NCBI RefSeq assembly: GCF_016031635.1
Contig: NZ_JACEGD010000019.1
Coordinates: 214,547 to 278,546, forward strand
Direction of reading: 5' to 3'
Source: Bradyrhizobium diversitatis
Lineage (GTDB): Bacteria; Pseudomonadota; Alphaproteobacteria; Rhizobiales; Xanthobacteraceae
DNA length: 64,000 nt
Shown here: positions 1-8,165 of the stretch, piece by piece
How the letters are laid out: every line of letters starts with the position of its first letter
Numbering within the stretch: the first letter of the stretch is position 1
The notes under the pieces: model-generated
What the model was told of the DNA's origin: nothing
What the model saw: the letters and a program-made list of their open reading frames with translations, nothing else
Database searches by the model: none
Program-made: the position numbers and the translations under genes

Positions 1-48
1 CGCCGGACGCACCACGCCTTCGACGTGTACCCGGAGACGTTGGACTGA
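1..48 (+). CDS. C-terminal end of an unidentified protein (partial)
   Basis: The first 45 bases read as an open frame ending in HHAFDVYPETLD and a TGA at 46-48. Codon use fits the genome, with G or C at nearly every third position, so this is probably the tail of a gene that starts outside the window. Fifteen residues are too few to name a family. The next 300 bases hold no convincing gene, so this gene is not obviously in an operon with anything shown here. Confidence 0.4.
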   Translation, partial: RRTHHAFDVYPETLD

Positions 49-206
49 TGGACACCGATGCGAAGGAATTTCGGCATGAATGTGCGGCCAAAGACCGTTT
101 GCGTAGCTTGTCGCAAAAGCTAGCCGCACGACCCGGCGTTGGCAACCGGACTCCCCGTCCCGCCCCCGCCCTGCAGAGCAATCGCATGTGGAAGGGACGT
201 CGCTTT

Positions 207-252
207 GGCCATCCTTCGAGACGCCCGCCGTTGGCGGGCCCTCAGGATGAGG
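207..252. repeat. Palindromic intergenic repeat, type A (single hairpin)
   Basis: The arms CATCCT and AGGATG enclose a GCCCGCC-GTT-GGCGGGC hairpin. The same unit recurs in double form at 30731-30848 and in diverged form at 9477-9597, so it is a dispersed family. It lies in the non-coding stretch 49-349, where I see nothing else. It may fold in RNA and act as a 3' end for the leftward operon that stops at 350, but it has no T-run. Confidence 0.75.
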
Positions 253-349
253 ATGGAGTGCGCGGCAGCAGTTTCAGCGGGCACCGATGCCGCTCGGCCT
301 CCCCCTGAGGAGATGCCATTGCGATTGCCCTGCGCCCCCAGGCTGGCAG

Positions 350-562
350 CTAAATTCCCCTGCCGCCGCCCTGTTTGCCGATCGTGCAGCGCCACCCGGC
401 CAGACGTTCGGCCGGATGCTGCGCCATCCATTCGGCGAGCTGCGGCGCGCCGATCAGGCAGGACTGCATCGTGACGTCGGCGAAGTCCGAGGTCGTGACG
501 ATCTGTTCATGACAGTCGGTCGGAGACGAGAGGCTGCAGAGCACGGCGATGATCCTGATCAT
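350..562 (-). CDS. Small Cys-containing hypothetical protein (70 aa)
   Basis: Third gene of a leftward operon of tiny genes. Its ATG lies 1 base beyond the stop of the gene before it, which strongly suggests coupled translation. The product starts with a hydrophobic stretch (MIRIIAVLCSL) and has cysteines at about residues 9, 17, 35 and 59, followed by a Gly-rich tail (KQGGGRGI). I recall similar small proteins in Bradyrhizobium genomes but know of no assigned function. The N-terminus might be a short export signal, but it is weak. No catalytic motif is visible. Confidence 0.65.
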   Translation of the reverse strand: MIRIIAVLCSLSSPTDCHEQIVTTSDFADVTMQSCLIGAPQLAEWMAQHPAERLAGWRCTIGKQGGGRGI

Positions 563-563
563 C

Positions 564-788
564 TCACGCGAGCTCCTTCGACCAATCGTATTCGGGCCTG
601 GCCGCCGAGCGCGTCACCGATTTGGCGGCATCGACGCTCGAGGCCTTTTCGGCGCGGCGCTGATAGTCATCGGCGAGCAGCTTCAGCCGCGTCGCGACCA
701 CCTCGTCGGTCATGCTCATCGCAGCGCGCAGCAGGCTCTGCGCCGTTTCCATGTATTGCTTGCCTCGTCGTGACATCTGCAGGGTCAT
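564..788 (-). CDS. Small hypothetical protein (74 aa), helical
   Basis: Start taken at the ATG at 786-788, which overlaps the stop of the upstream gene as ATGA. A longer reading to 917 only translates the neighbour out of frame. The protein (MTLQMSRRGKQYMETAQSL...) is rich in Ala, Arg, Lys and Glu and should be mostly alpha-helical, with a motif around YMETAQSLL and KLLADDYQRRAEKA. I know this type as a conserved Bradyrhizobium hypothetical. No membrane segment or catalytic motif is seen. Co-translation with both neighbours suggests a shared, unknown role. Confidence 0.7.
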   Translation of the reverse strand: MTLQMSRRGKQYMETAQSLLRAAMSMTDEVVATRLKLLADDYQRRAEKASSVDAAKSVTRSAARPEYDWSKELA

Positions 789-1003
789 AGCATCCTCGCG
801 CGGTTCTCTGGAGACAGGTCGACGGCGATCGGGACACGGCCGAACCAGTCGCGGTCGTCGCGGCGGCGGGTCGCGAGACGTTCGACGCACTTCTTCGAGC
901 AGAGCGGCTTGCGCCACACGTAATACCTGACAAGACCGAACCGGCCGTCGCAGACGGCACAGCTTCCGGTTCGACCATGAAGACTTGCGGAGCAGGTTGG
1001 CAT
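785..1003 (-). CDS. Small zinc-finger-like protein (72 aa)
   Basis: First gene of the three-gene leftward operon. The ATG at 1001-1003 follows a good ribosome site (GAGAGGAG on the minus strand). The protein has the pair CAVC and, about 20 residues on, CSKKC, with an aromatic stretch (RYYVWRKPLC) between. This spacing is typical of a small treble-clef or ribbon zinc site. The C-terminus carries DWFGRVPIAVDLSPENRARML. Metal binding is inferred from the Cys pattern, and a nucleic-acid or protein-binding role is only a guess. The stop overlaps the next start (ATGA). Confidence 0.7.
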   Translation of the reverse strand: MPTCSASLHGRTGSCAVCDGRFGLVRYYVWRKPLCSKKCVERLATRRRDDRDWFGRVPIAVDLSPENRARML

Positions 1004-1306
1004 TGACGTCTCCTCTCGTCGTCGCGCCTGATGTCGCCGATCACCTCTTCTGTTGCACCGGGGCTTGCCTCGCCTCCCGATGACGCGGGCGGCATTCGTC
1101 GTCTGAGCCGCCAACGAAGCCAGTCTACGAGTCCTGCGCGGCGATCTCTTTCACCAAGGCGCCCTCAATTGCGCATCTGCACGACGCGCGGCCCGGCACT
1201 TGACGGGCCGGCTAACGCCGGTCTGCCCGGCGCGGCGTCGATCGACTGGAGGCGCAGCGAAAAGCGTTGTGCTATCCTCCCGCGGGGGCGGCAGGAGAGA
1301 GAAGCC
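1004..1306. other. Divergent intergenic region
   Basis: About 300 bases separate the leftward small-gene operon from the rightward rhodanese gene and must hold both promoters. I see no convincing sigma-70 or ECF boxes. An upstream in-frame extension of the rhodanese frame (from 1031) is low-complexity, Arg/Ser-rich and not protein-like. No other feature was recognised. Confidence 0.5.
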
Positions 1307-1675
1307 ATGGCAACGAGTGTCAAGCAAATGCTGGAAGCTGCGAACGCGGCGGTCCCGAAGATCACCTCCGATCAGGCGGCCGAGATGATCAGAAGCGGCG
1401 ACACGCTGGTCGTCGACGTTCGCGATGCGCCGGAAGTCGCCGCCAGCGGCAAGATCGCGGGCGCCGTGAACGTCTCGCGCGGCATGCTGGAGTTTCGCGC
1501 CGATCCGGAGTCGCCCTATCACGACAAGGCGTTCGACAAGACCAAGACCGTCATCCTCTATTGCGCATCCGGCGGCAGATCGGCACTGGCCGGGAAGGTG
1601 CTGAAGGATATGGGCTATGAGAAGGTCTACAACGTCGGCGGCTTCAAGGATTGGTCGGGGGCGGTCGAGAAATAG
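1307..1675 (+). CDS. Single-domain rhodanese (sulfurtransferase-like)
   Basis: A 122-residue protein made of one rhodanese domain. VVDVRDAPE near residues 35-43 is the usual first signature, and the active-site loop CASGGRS (residues 86-92) supplies Cys86, which would carry a persulfide. The ending YNVGGFKDWSGA is the normal C-terminal rhodanese motif. The ATG at 1307 follows AGGAGAGA with good spacing. Family knowledge: such proteins move sulfane sulfur or act in sulfide, thiosulfate or cyanide handling in the cytoplasm. There is no signal peptide, and no neighbouring gene helps to choose a substrate. The gene appears to stand alone. Confidence 0.9.
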   Translation: MATSVKQMLEAANAAVPKITSDQAAEMIRSGDTLVVDVRDAPEVAASGKIAGAVNVSRGMLEFRADPESPYHDKAFDKTKTVILYCASGGRSALAGKVLKDMGYEKVYNVGGFKDWSGAVEK

Positions 1676-1876
1676 GCGGAACAGGCAGCGCGGTTCCCGT
1701 TTCCTGGCGCTTGCACATCACGGCCATGAACGATCGATCTGGGGCGCGGACCTTGGTGCTGCGCCCCGGGCGATCGGCGGCGCCTGACTTGCTCGGTCGA
1801 TCGAAGCTTCATCTTTGACGCAACGATCCGCCTTCACGCGCGTTTTCCCTCTGCCGAGAACCGCGTGAGGCGCGCC

Positions 1877-2056
1877 ATGAGCAGGGATAACGAACTGAAG
1901 CCCGACGATTTCCCGATCGAAGCCGACAAGGACAAGCTGAAGACGCACAAGGGCGAGCCCGTCGCCGAGGCCGAATCGGAGCAGATTGCGAATGAGATCG
2001 CCGACCGGCTGAACGAGCACGCGCACCGGGAAGAGCAGGATCGCTGGTCGGCCTAG
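1877..2056 (+). CDS. Small acidic hypothetical protein (59 aa)
   Basis: A short, highly charged protein (MSRDNELKPDDFPIEADKDK...) ending in EEQDRWSA. It is rich in Glu, Asp and Lys and should be helical in its second half (AEAESEQIANEIADRLNEHA). I chose the ATG at 1877 over the GTG at 1865 because the Ser-Arg-Asp-Asn start gives the compact charged protein I recall from rhizobial genomes. No motif suggests a function. It lies alone between the rhodanese gene and a small secreted protein. Confidence 0.65.
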   Translation: MSRDNELKPDDFPIEADKDKLKTHKGEPVAEAESEQIANEIADRLNEHAHREEQDRWSA

Positions 2057-2205
2057 CGCCAGCCGCCGCCCCGCAGGATTTGGAACGACCAGGCGTTCCC
2101 GCGCATTGGCCCGCGCCGGATCCCACTTGTTCCGGCAATGGCGGCCCCGGCATGAACCGCTCCCGGACGGCCGGGGCCGCCTGACCGCGAGCGAAAGGAG
2201 CGAAC

Positions 2206-2502
2206 ATGAAAGCGCTTGTTCTTGCGGGGCTCGTTGCAGCTCTCGCGTCTCAACCTTCCGCGTTCGCCCAAGGCGGCGCGGGTGCTTCCAGAACCGGATC
2301 GAGCATCGATGCAACCGGAACAGGCGGCGCGACGGGCGCGGGCGCATCGAGCCTCAACACGTCATCGGACGCCAACAGCGGCGGCTCGAGCGCACCGGCG
2401 AAATCAAAGACAGAGCGTCCCGGCGACAACGACACAAGGCAAAGCCAGGGCGGCCAGATGAACGCACCGGGCGCCGGCACGATGGGAACGAACCGCAAAT
2501 AG
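2206..2502 (+). CDS. Secreted Gly/Ser/Ala-rich small protein (98 aa)
   Basis: The N-terminus (MKALVLAGLVAALASQ) is a clear Sec signal peptide with a probable cleavage after AFA near residue 21. The mature part is a low-complexity run of Gly, Ser, Ala, Thr and Asn with no Cys and no aromatic core, so it is likely disordered in the periplasm. The ATG follows GAAAGGAG. Its stop lies 21 bases from the convergent stop of the cyclase on the other strand. No function can be assigned. Confidence 0.7.
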   Translation: MKALVLAGLVAALASQPSAFAQGGAGASRTGSSIDATGTGGATGAGASSLNTSSDANSGGSSAPAKSKTERPGDNDTRQSQGGQMNAPGAGTMGTNRK

Positions 2503-2523
2503 GCGCGGGCGCACGTCGCGCCC

Positions 2524-3714
2524 TCACTCCGGATACGCGAACAGATCGATCGGCTCGTTGAAGCCGCGCACCTCGTGCCGGCCGACATGCTCCAGCGCGA
2601 ACTCTTTCTCCACCAGCTCGGCGAAGGCACGCGACAGCAGCACCTTCTTGCCGATCGTCTTGGTCAGCGCCTCGAGGCGGGAGGCCATGTTGACAGCCGG
2701 GCCGATCACGGTGAAGTCGAGCCGGCTGGTCGATCCGATATTGCCGTACATGACGTCGCCGACATGGACCCCGATGCCGTAGTTCAGCGGCGCACGGCCG
2801 GTGCCGCTGTTCCGTTCGTTCAGCGCGGCCATGGCCTGCCGGGCCTCGGTCACGGCATGCAGCAGGTTCGCGCAGGCGTCGGGCGAGCTGAGCGGAAAAA
2901 TCGCGAGCAGTCCATCGCCGATGAACTTCAGGATCTCGCCGCCGTGCCGCGCGATCGGCTCCGACATCGCGTCGAAATAGTCGTTGAGCAGGTCGATGAC
3001 GTCGTCGCGCGGCCAGTTGTCGGAGATCTTGGTGAAATCGCGCAAATCGCAGATCATGATAGCGGCGCGCACCGTGGTGCCGGTGCCGCGCCTGGTGGCG
3101 CCGGCCAGGATCAGCTCGCCGGCATGGGAGCCGACATAGGTCTCCAGCAGCGTGCGGGCCAGGCGGTTCTTGATGCGGATCTCGCTGACCAGCGCCAGCA
3201 CCGGCAGCAACTTCTTCAGACCGGCGATATGCGCATCGTCGAACCCGCCGGGCCGGTCGGTCGCGAAGGTGACGATGTGCCGCTTGCCGAGCGTATGGTA
3301 GAGCGGCCAGGCGACGTAATCGGTGAGGCCCTTGGCGCGCATCTCGTCATAGAGGGCGTGCTTGCGGCCGAGCGAGGAATCCTGCTCGAGCCTCTCGCGC
3401 AGCTCGGTGGCGCCGTCATGGATCTCGTGGGCGGCGCTGCCGATATATTCGGGCCGCTCGCGCACTTCATAGTCGACCAGCGCAATCTCGGCCTCGCGGC
3501 TCCCGTCGGACCACATCATGCGGGCCCCCAGCCATTGCGGGTGATTGATCAACACGTGGAGCGTCGCCCGCTTCACGGGAATGCCGGCCTGCTGCAGGCG
3601 GATGCACATCTGCGCGAAGATGTCGTCGATGAAGCGCTCGTCGCGCGTACCGTTGGTCAGCCAGTCGATGACGCCGTCGGCAGGCGTGGGGGCAAGATTG
3701 TCTGGCGCGGTCAT
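2524..3714 (-). CDS. Class III adenylate/guanylate cyclase, soluble (396 aa)
   Basis: Predicted to make a cyclic nucleotide from ATP or GTP. The C-terminal cyclase domain (about residues 215-395) has the first metal Asp in MICDLRDFTK, the Lys and second Asp in KFIGDGLLAIF, and the transition-state Asn/Arg in VNMASRLE. The position that usually carries an Asp for adenine recognition (VIGD) is Pro here (FTVIGPAVN), a variant I recall in several rhizobial cyclases, so substrate choice is uncertain. The N-terminal about 200 residues form a soluble sensor region without membrane segments, possibly GAF-like (WPLYHTLGKRHIVTFATDR). Unlike the cyclase at 4497-6593 it has no transmembrane helices. Confidence 0.9.
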   Translation of the reverse strand: MTAPDNLAPTPADGVIDWLTNGTRDERFIDDIFAQMCIRLQQAGIPVKRATLHVLINHPQWLGARMMWSDGSREAEIALVDYEVRERPEYIGSAAHEIHDGATELRERLEQDSSLGRKHALYDEMRAKGLTDYVAWPLYHTLGKRHIVTFATDRPGGFDDAHIAGLKKLLPVLALVSEIRIKNRLARTLLETYVGSHAGELILAGATRRGTGTTVRAAIMICDLRDFTKISDNWPRDDVIDLLNDYFDAMSEPIARHGGEILKFIGDGLLAIFPLSSPDACANLLHAVTEARQAMAALNERNSGTGRAPLNYGIGVHVGDVMYGNIGSTSRLDFTVIGPAVNMASRLEALTKTIGKKVLLSRAFAELVEKEFALEHVGRHEVRGFNEPIDLFAYPE

Positions 3715-3831
3715 ATTCTGCCCCTACGAGCTGCGGTCTGCTACCGAAGCAGATATCATGCTCCGGCCCGGCGGCGTCAACCTGGCCAGTTGCATGGATT
3801 GTGCGCAGCAGGCGACAGGCACAGCGGCCGC

Positions 3832-4416
3832 CTAAGCGAGCAGCCGGATCGATCCCAGCACCATCAGGCCCGACACGAGCGCAAGCATCGCCGGCTCCGT
3901 CAGCTCGACCTTCAGCGTGCCTTGGCTGGGAACCGTAAAATTCTCGCCGTCGAGACGGATGCGGCATTCACCGCGCGCGGCGTAGACGAGATGGGTGCCC
4001 ACCGCGAGCGGCCGCTCGCCGGGCTCCCTGAGCGCGACGAGATCAATCTCGGCCGCACCGCGCCGCGCCATCAGGTTCACGACCTCGACAGGACCGGCCT
4101 CCAGCTCGGTGACGATCTCGATCTCGCCGGTGAAGCGCACGGTCGTAAAAGGTTCACGTTCGTCGAATGCCTGCGTGGGCGACTTCAGCACCAGCCCGCG
4201 CCCATCGACGACCATCTGCAAGCGGTCGATACCGGGCATGTAGGAGAAGGGACCGGGCGCCACGATCGGCGTCGAAGCAAAGCGCCACAGGAGGCTGTCC
4301 CAGCCCTTCTGCGTCGCATCGTCCCGATGAGCGTCCGCAATGTCGGTGAAGATGCCGCCGCCGTTCTTCCAGGGCGAGCGGGTGTAGTCGTCAGGCTTGA
4401 GCAGTGTGGTTTTCAT
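3832..4416 (-). CDS. HutD/Ves family protein (orphan)
   Basis: The protein starts MKTTLLKPDDYTRSPWKNGG. The PWKNGGG motif at residues 15-21 and the paired beta-rich cupin-like halves are hallmarks of the HutD/Ves family. In other bacteria hutD sits with histidine-utilisation genes and is thought to tune that pathway, but no enzyme activity is established as far as I know. Here it stands alone between two cyclase genes with no hut genes near. Start 4416 is preferred over 4452 because the upstream 12 residues are not protein-like and the family starts at the motif. Length (194 aa) is normal. Confidence 0.85.
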   Translation of the reverse strand: MKTTLLKPDDYTRSPWKNGGGIFTDIADAHRDDATQKGWDSLLWRFASTPIVAPGPFSYMPGIDRLQMVVDGRGLVLKSPTQAFDEREPFTTVRFTGEIEIVTELEAGPVEVVNLMARRGAAEIDLVALREPGERPLAVGTHLVYAARGECRIRLDGENFTVPSQGTLKVELTEPAMLALVSGLMVLGSIRLLA

Positions 4417-4496
4417 GTCCACATCATGCGCGGGATGGAGCGGCTTTGCCACCGGTTTTCACGTCAGCCGCTGAAGCTCGAATTGGGTTCACGTTG

Positions 4497-6593
4497 TTAT
4501 TTCGACGTCAATGCCGCCACGGGTCGCCAGGCGTCATCAGGCGACCTCGCGGCGAACTGCCGGCAGCGGTCGCGCATCAAGGCGGCCGGACGATCGTGGC
4601 TGCGCCGTTTCAGCACCGCTTCGAAATCGGCGAGCGCATCAGCAAACCGGCGCGCACGATAGGCGGCGAGGCCGCGCTCGTAGTCCGCGATCCAGCCGAT
4701 CGCGGCACTATCATCGGCCGTCTCGCCCGCAATCCCGATCAGTTCGTGGACGGAGATCCCCTCCTCGCGTCCGTAGACCGCGATGCTGTCGACCTCGCGC
4801 GTGATGACGACGCCGCGCGCCAGACGTTCGGTCGCCGCACCGATCAGGATCTGCGTCCCGTAGGATTTGTTGGCGCCTTCGAGCCGGCTGGCGACGTTCA
4901 CGGCATCGCCGATCACGGTGTAGTTCAGCCGCAGCTCCGAGCCGATATTGCCGACCAGCATCCGGCCGGAATTGATGCCGATGCGGATCTGGAGCGGCTG
5001 GCCGAGGTCGTCGACGAGGCCCGACTGTTCGATCGCGCTCCGGCAGGCGAGCGCGGCACGGCAACATCGCGCGGCGTGATCGTCTTGCGGCTGCGGCGCG
5101 CCCCAGAACGCCATCACGGCATCGCCGATGAACTTGTCGATGGTCCCGCCATTGGCGACGATGATCTCCGAAGTGATGTCGAGATAACGCGACAGCAGCG
5201 GCACCACGCGGTCGCCCAGCCGCTCGGACAGCCCGGTGAAGCCGGCAATGTCGATGAACATCACGCTGAGCTCCTGGACGCTGCCGCCGGGCCTCGCCTC
5301 GACGCCCTGGCGCAGCAGGCCGCGGACGAGATCCGCCGGGATGAACTTGCGGAAGGCGGACAATCCGGCCGCCATCTCGGCGATCGCGCCCGACAGGCTC
5401 GCGATCTCCCTGAGCCGCGACGGATGGCGGCGGACCTGCTCCAGCGCAAAGGCCTCGACATGGCGCAGCTCGCCGACGACGCGTGACAGCGGCGCGGCGA
5501 TGACGGAGCGCGCCAGCATCGCCGAGGCCAGCGCCGCGAGCACGGCGCCGATGGCAAGGCCAAGGATCAGGCGCCGCAGCGTCGTCTCGACCGGCCCGAG
5601 AAACTCGGCCTCGGGGATCACGGTCGCGAGCGACCAGCCGGGAAACGGCAGCGGCGTCAGCGCGACTTCATAGGCGGCGCCGCCCGACGTGAGCCGGCTC
5701 CGCCAGGCCTCCCTGCCGCCTGCCTCACCCGCCTTGCCGAGCGCCAGGCGCGCGAGCGGCAGCAGCGCAGTGTCGCCACGCGCCGGATGGAGCTCGTCGG
5801 CCTCCTTGTCCGGCGCCGCGACGAGTTCGCCGCTGCCATCGACGATGAAGGCGGTTCCCGTGCGTCCGACCTCGAGCTGCGACAGGAAGCGCGCGAGCCT
5901 GGTGTATTCGATGACGACGGCCAGTACGCCTTGCCGCTCCTGATAGACATCGATCGGCCCCGCAAAGGCGATCGACGGCCGCACGCCGGTCGCATGGTCC
6001 AGCACCCTGAACCATTGCGGATCATCCGCGGTCAGCCCGGCCTTGAACCAGGCCTGGTCGGCGACGTGAAACGAGGTCGGCTCGAAGCGGCGGTTGGCGA
6101 ACTCGATGTCGCCGGGCACCACGTCATACTCATCGACGCGGCGCTGGCCGGCATGGTCGGTCAGCGAAATCTCCATCATCTCTAACCGGCGATCGCCGAG
6201 CTTGTGCGCGGCGAAGAAGGAGCCGTCGGGCCAGCCGAACGCGACCCAGGAAATCGTCGCCTGCGACTGCAATTGCGAGAGAAAGACGAACTCGCGCTTG
6301 TCGGCCTCGCGGGTGTCGAGCACGTTCTGGAGGAAGAGCGTGCGGATCGCAGTATGGGCGGCGCGCGCCTCGTCGACGATGGCCGACACCTCCTTGCGCA
6401 CGGCCGCCACGATCTGCTCGTTGATGGTCGAGGCGAGCTGCCGGCTGGTCGCTTCCGCCGTGCGCCACCACAACAGGCTCGACAGCGCGGCCGTCAACAG
6501 GATTGCCGCCAGGACCAGCGCGGAGACCGCAAGGCGGATGCTGACCGTCAGCCCTGCGATCGCACGAAGCCGTCGTTCGGGATCGACATTCAT
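4497..6593 (-). CDS. Membrane adenylate/guanylate cyclase with extracytoplasmic sensor (698 aa)
   Basis: A transmembrane sensor cyclase. A first membrane helix lies near residues 18-45. It is followed by a periplasmic sensor of about 280 residues of dCache type (WVAFGWPDGSFFA, FIVDGSGELVAAP, FPGWSLATVIPE). A second helix (LGLAIGAVLAALASAMLA) and a HAMP-like linker come next, then the cyclase domain. Catalytic signatures are complete: FIDIAGFTGLS, KFIGDAVMAFWGAP and YTVIGDAVNVASRLE, the last with the adenine-recognising Asp. The tail after the cyclase domain (AAYRARRFADALADFEAVL) looks like one TPR-like unit. It probably turns an external ligand into a cAMP signal. It is convergent with nothing and divergent from the bufferin promoter region. 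Confidence 0.92.
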   Translation of the reverse strand: MNVDPERRLRAIAGLTVSIRLAVSALVLAAILLTAALSSLLWWRTAEATSRQLASTINEQIVAAVRKEVSAIVDEARAAHTAIRTLFLQNVLDTREADKREFVFLSQLQSQATISWVAFGWPDGSFFAAHKLGDRRLEMMEISLTDHAGQRRVDEYDVVPGDIEFANRRFEPTSFHVADQAWFKAGLTADDPQWFRVLDHATGVRPSIAFAGPIDVYQERQGVLAVVIEYTRLARFLSQLEVGRTGTAFIVDGSGELVAAPDKEADELHPARGDTALLPLARLALGKAGEAGGREAWRSRLTSGGAAYEVALTPLPFPGWSLATVIPEAEFLGPVETTLRRLILGLAIGAVLAALASAMLARSVIAAPLSRVVGELRHVEAFALEQVRRHPSRLREIASLSGAIAEMAAGLSAFRKFIPADLVRGLLRQGVEARPGGSVQELSVMFIDIAGFTGLSERLGDRVVPLLSRYLDITSEIIVANGGTIDKFIGDAVMAFWGAPQPQDDHAARCCRAALACRSAIEQSGLVDDLGQPLQIRIGINSGRMLVGNIGSELRLNYTVIGDAVNVASRLEGANKSYGTQILIGAATERLARGVVITREVDSIAVYGREEGISVHELIGIAGETADDSAAIGWIADYERGLAAYRARRFADALADFEAVLKRRSHDRPAALMRDRCRQFAARSPDDAWRPVAALTSK

Positions 6594-6680
6594 CGCTGCT
6601 TTCGCGCCTCGTTGCGAGTCACTGACATGTCTTACGCCGCCGGCGCTCGTTCGTTACGTCTGGCAGGAGCGAGCGCGCGC

Positions 6681-6727
6681 AGCCAATGCCCGCTGGCTAC
6701 CATCTCGATAGAAGCTGGGCATTGGCT
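6681..6727. repeat. Perfect 11-bp inverted repeat upstream of the bufferin operon
   Basis: AGCCAATGCCC at 6681-6691 is repeated exactly inverted at 6717-6727 (GGGCATTGGCT) with 25 bases between. It lies about 90 bases upstream of the candidate ECF promoter and between the cyclase and the bufferin genes. It could be a stem-loop or a dimeric operator. No T-run follows. Confidence 0.7.
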
Positions 6728-6818
6728 TCGAGCCGACGCTTGCCCGCTAATCCCCGCTCGAGCGCACTGCCCGTGCGCCCGATCCAATCGGTCTCACGCA
6801 TTCGTGAGCGGCCTGCGG

Positions 6819-6844
6819 GTAACGCAGGTGGCGAGCGGAGCGAA
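6819..6844 (+). promoter_or_regulatory. Candidate SigF-type (ECF) promoter of the bufferin operon
   Basis: GTAACG (6819-6824), exactly 16 bases, then CGAA (6841-6844). The consensus I know for Caulobacter SigF promoters, which drive the homologous DUF2282/DUF692 operons in response to heavy metals, is GTAACC-N16-CGAA. The match is therefore 9 of 10 positions with exact spacing, 54 bases before the bufA start. The sigma factor itself is not in this window. Confidence 0.75.
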
Positions 6845-6898
6845 AGAGATCATGCGCAGCCGCCTATCAGGCGATGCCATCTCGAACAGGAGAACTCG

Positions 6899-7204
6899 AT
6901 GTCTGCCAAACATGCTGTCACCTCTCTCGTCCTCGCCGGCGCGATGTCGACCGCGCTTGCGACCCTTGCCGCCGCCGGGCCACTGACGAAGGCCGAGGGC
7001 GATGCGGCTGTCGCCGCCAAGAAGGAAAAGTGCTTCGGCGTCGCACTGAAGGGCCAGAACGATTGCGCGGCGGGCCCGGGCACGACCTGCCAGGGCACCT
7101 CGACTGTCGACTTCCAGGGCAACGCCTGGAAATTCGTGCAGGGCGGCACCTGCACCAGTATCGAGCTGCCGAACGGCAAGAAAGGTTCGCTCAAGCCGGT
7201 GTAA
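6899..7204 (+). CDS. bufA: Bufferin precursor peptide (DUF2282)
   Basis: A 101-residue RiPP precursor with a Sec signal peptide (SLVLAGAMSTALATLAAA) and four cysteines at residues 45, 56, 64 and 85 in the contexts KCFG, NDCAAG, TTCQGT and GTCTS, the pattern of the DUF2282 bufferin family. Known for the family: the MNIO enzyme encoded next door converts some Cys residues to thiooxazole-type heterocycles, and the exported product binds copper. The ATG at 6899 follows AGGAG at 6888-6892. Upstream frames to 6686 are spurious. Modification and copper binding in this strain are inferred from the family and the intact operon. Confidence 0.92.
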   Translation: MSAKHAVTSLVLAGAMSTALATLAAAGPLTKAEGDAAVAAKKEKCFGVALKGQNDCAAGPGTTCQGTSTVDFQGNAWKFVQGGTCTSIELPNGKKGSLKPV

Positions 7205-7247
7205 CGGCCGGCGCGACGTCGCCGGCAAGCACGAACGGAGCAGCACG

Positions 7248-8165
7248 ATGAGCACGGTGACCAAGTCGACCGGACCTGCGGCCGTGCCGCTCCGCTTCGC
7301 AACGCCCATCGGCGGCGTTGCCGGGACGAGCTTCAAGCCCGAGCATCTCCCCGCAATCCTCGAGGGCGGACCTCGGCGTGGCTTCTTCGAGGTCCACGCC
7401 GAGAACTACATGGGTGCCGGCGGCCCACCGCATCGTGCGCTGGAGGCGATCCGGCGCGACCATCCGCTCTCGCTGCACGGCGTCTGCATGTCGATCGGCG
7501 GGCCCCGGCCGCTCGACAAGACGCATCTGGCGCGCTTCCGCGGCCTGGTCGCACGCTACCAGCCGGCGCTGGTCTCCGAACATCTCGCCTGGTCGACGCA
7601 TGAGACCAGCTTCTTCAACGATCTGTTGCCCCTGCCCTATACCGAGGCGACGCTGGCTTGCGTTTGCGATCACATCGACCAGGTGCAGGAGGCGATCCGC
7701 CGCCCACTGCTGCTGGAAAACCCCTCGACCTATGTCGCGTTTCGCGAGTCCTCGATGAGCGAGACCGATTTCATCCGCGCCGTTGCCGAGCGCACCGGCT
7801 GCGGCCTGCTGCTCGACGTCAACAACGTGTTCGTCTCCGCGACAAATCATGGCTTCTCGGCGCTTGAATATCTCGCGAACTTCCCGCTATCGCAGGTCCG
7901 GGAAATTCATCTCGCCGGCCATGCCGAGCAGGCCGACGACGAAGGCGACCTGCTGTTGATCGACAGCCAAGACGGTCCGGTCGCGGACGCCGTCTGGAAG
8001 CTCTACGAGATCGTGATCCGGCTCCGCGGCGCGGTGCCGACGCTGATCGAGTGGGACAGCAAGATACCGGACTGGCCGGTGCTGCAGGCGGAAGCCATCG
8101 CGGCCCAGGCGATCCTCGACCGTCATCAGTCCGCCGTGCCGGCAGGAGAGCGTCATGCCGCATGA
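7248..8165 (+). CDS. bufB: MNIO family bufferin-modifying enzyme (DUF692)
   Basis: A 305-residue DUF692 protein, a multinuclear non-heme iron-dependent oxidase with a TIM-barrel fold. Conserved features are FFEVHAENYM, SEHLAWS, LLENPSTYV, DVNNVFVSATNHG, EIHLAGH and LIEWD, which supply the His, Glu, Asp and Asn ligands of the iron centre. Its role is to oxidise cysteines of the BufA precursor in the cytoplasm before export. It begins 43 bases after bufA with a GGAG site and ends overlapping bufC by 11 bases, so the two partners are translated together, as expected for a complex. Confidence 0.93.
   Translation: MSTVTKSTGPAAVPLRFATPIGGVAGTSFKPEHLPAILEGGPRRGFFEVHAENYMGAGGPPHRALEAIRRDHPLSLHGVCMSIGGPRPLDKTHLARFRGLVARYQPALVSEHLAWSTHETSFFNDLLPLPYTEATLACVCDHIDQVQEAIRRPLLLENPSTYVAFRESSMSETDFIRAVAERTGCGLLLDVNNVFVSATNHGFSALEYLANFPLSQVREIHLAGHAEQADDEGDLLLIDSQDGPVADAVWKLYEIVIRLRGAVPTLIEWDSKIPDWPVLQAEAIAAQAILDRHQSAVPAGERHAA

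Noticed and set aside
1031..1306. Upstream extension of the rhodanese
   Set aside because: No conserved residues, and a good ribosome site sits just before the ATG at 1307.
2575..4662. A 695-codon rightward open frame across the cyclase and HutD genes
   Set aside because: It is the complement of two clear family proteins and of the gap between them; no domain and no ribosome site.
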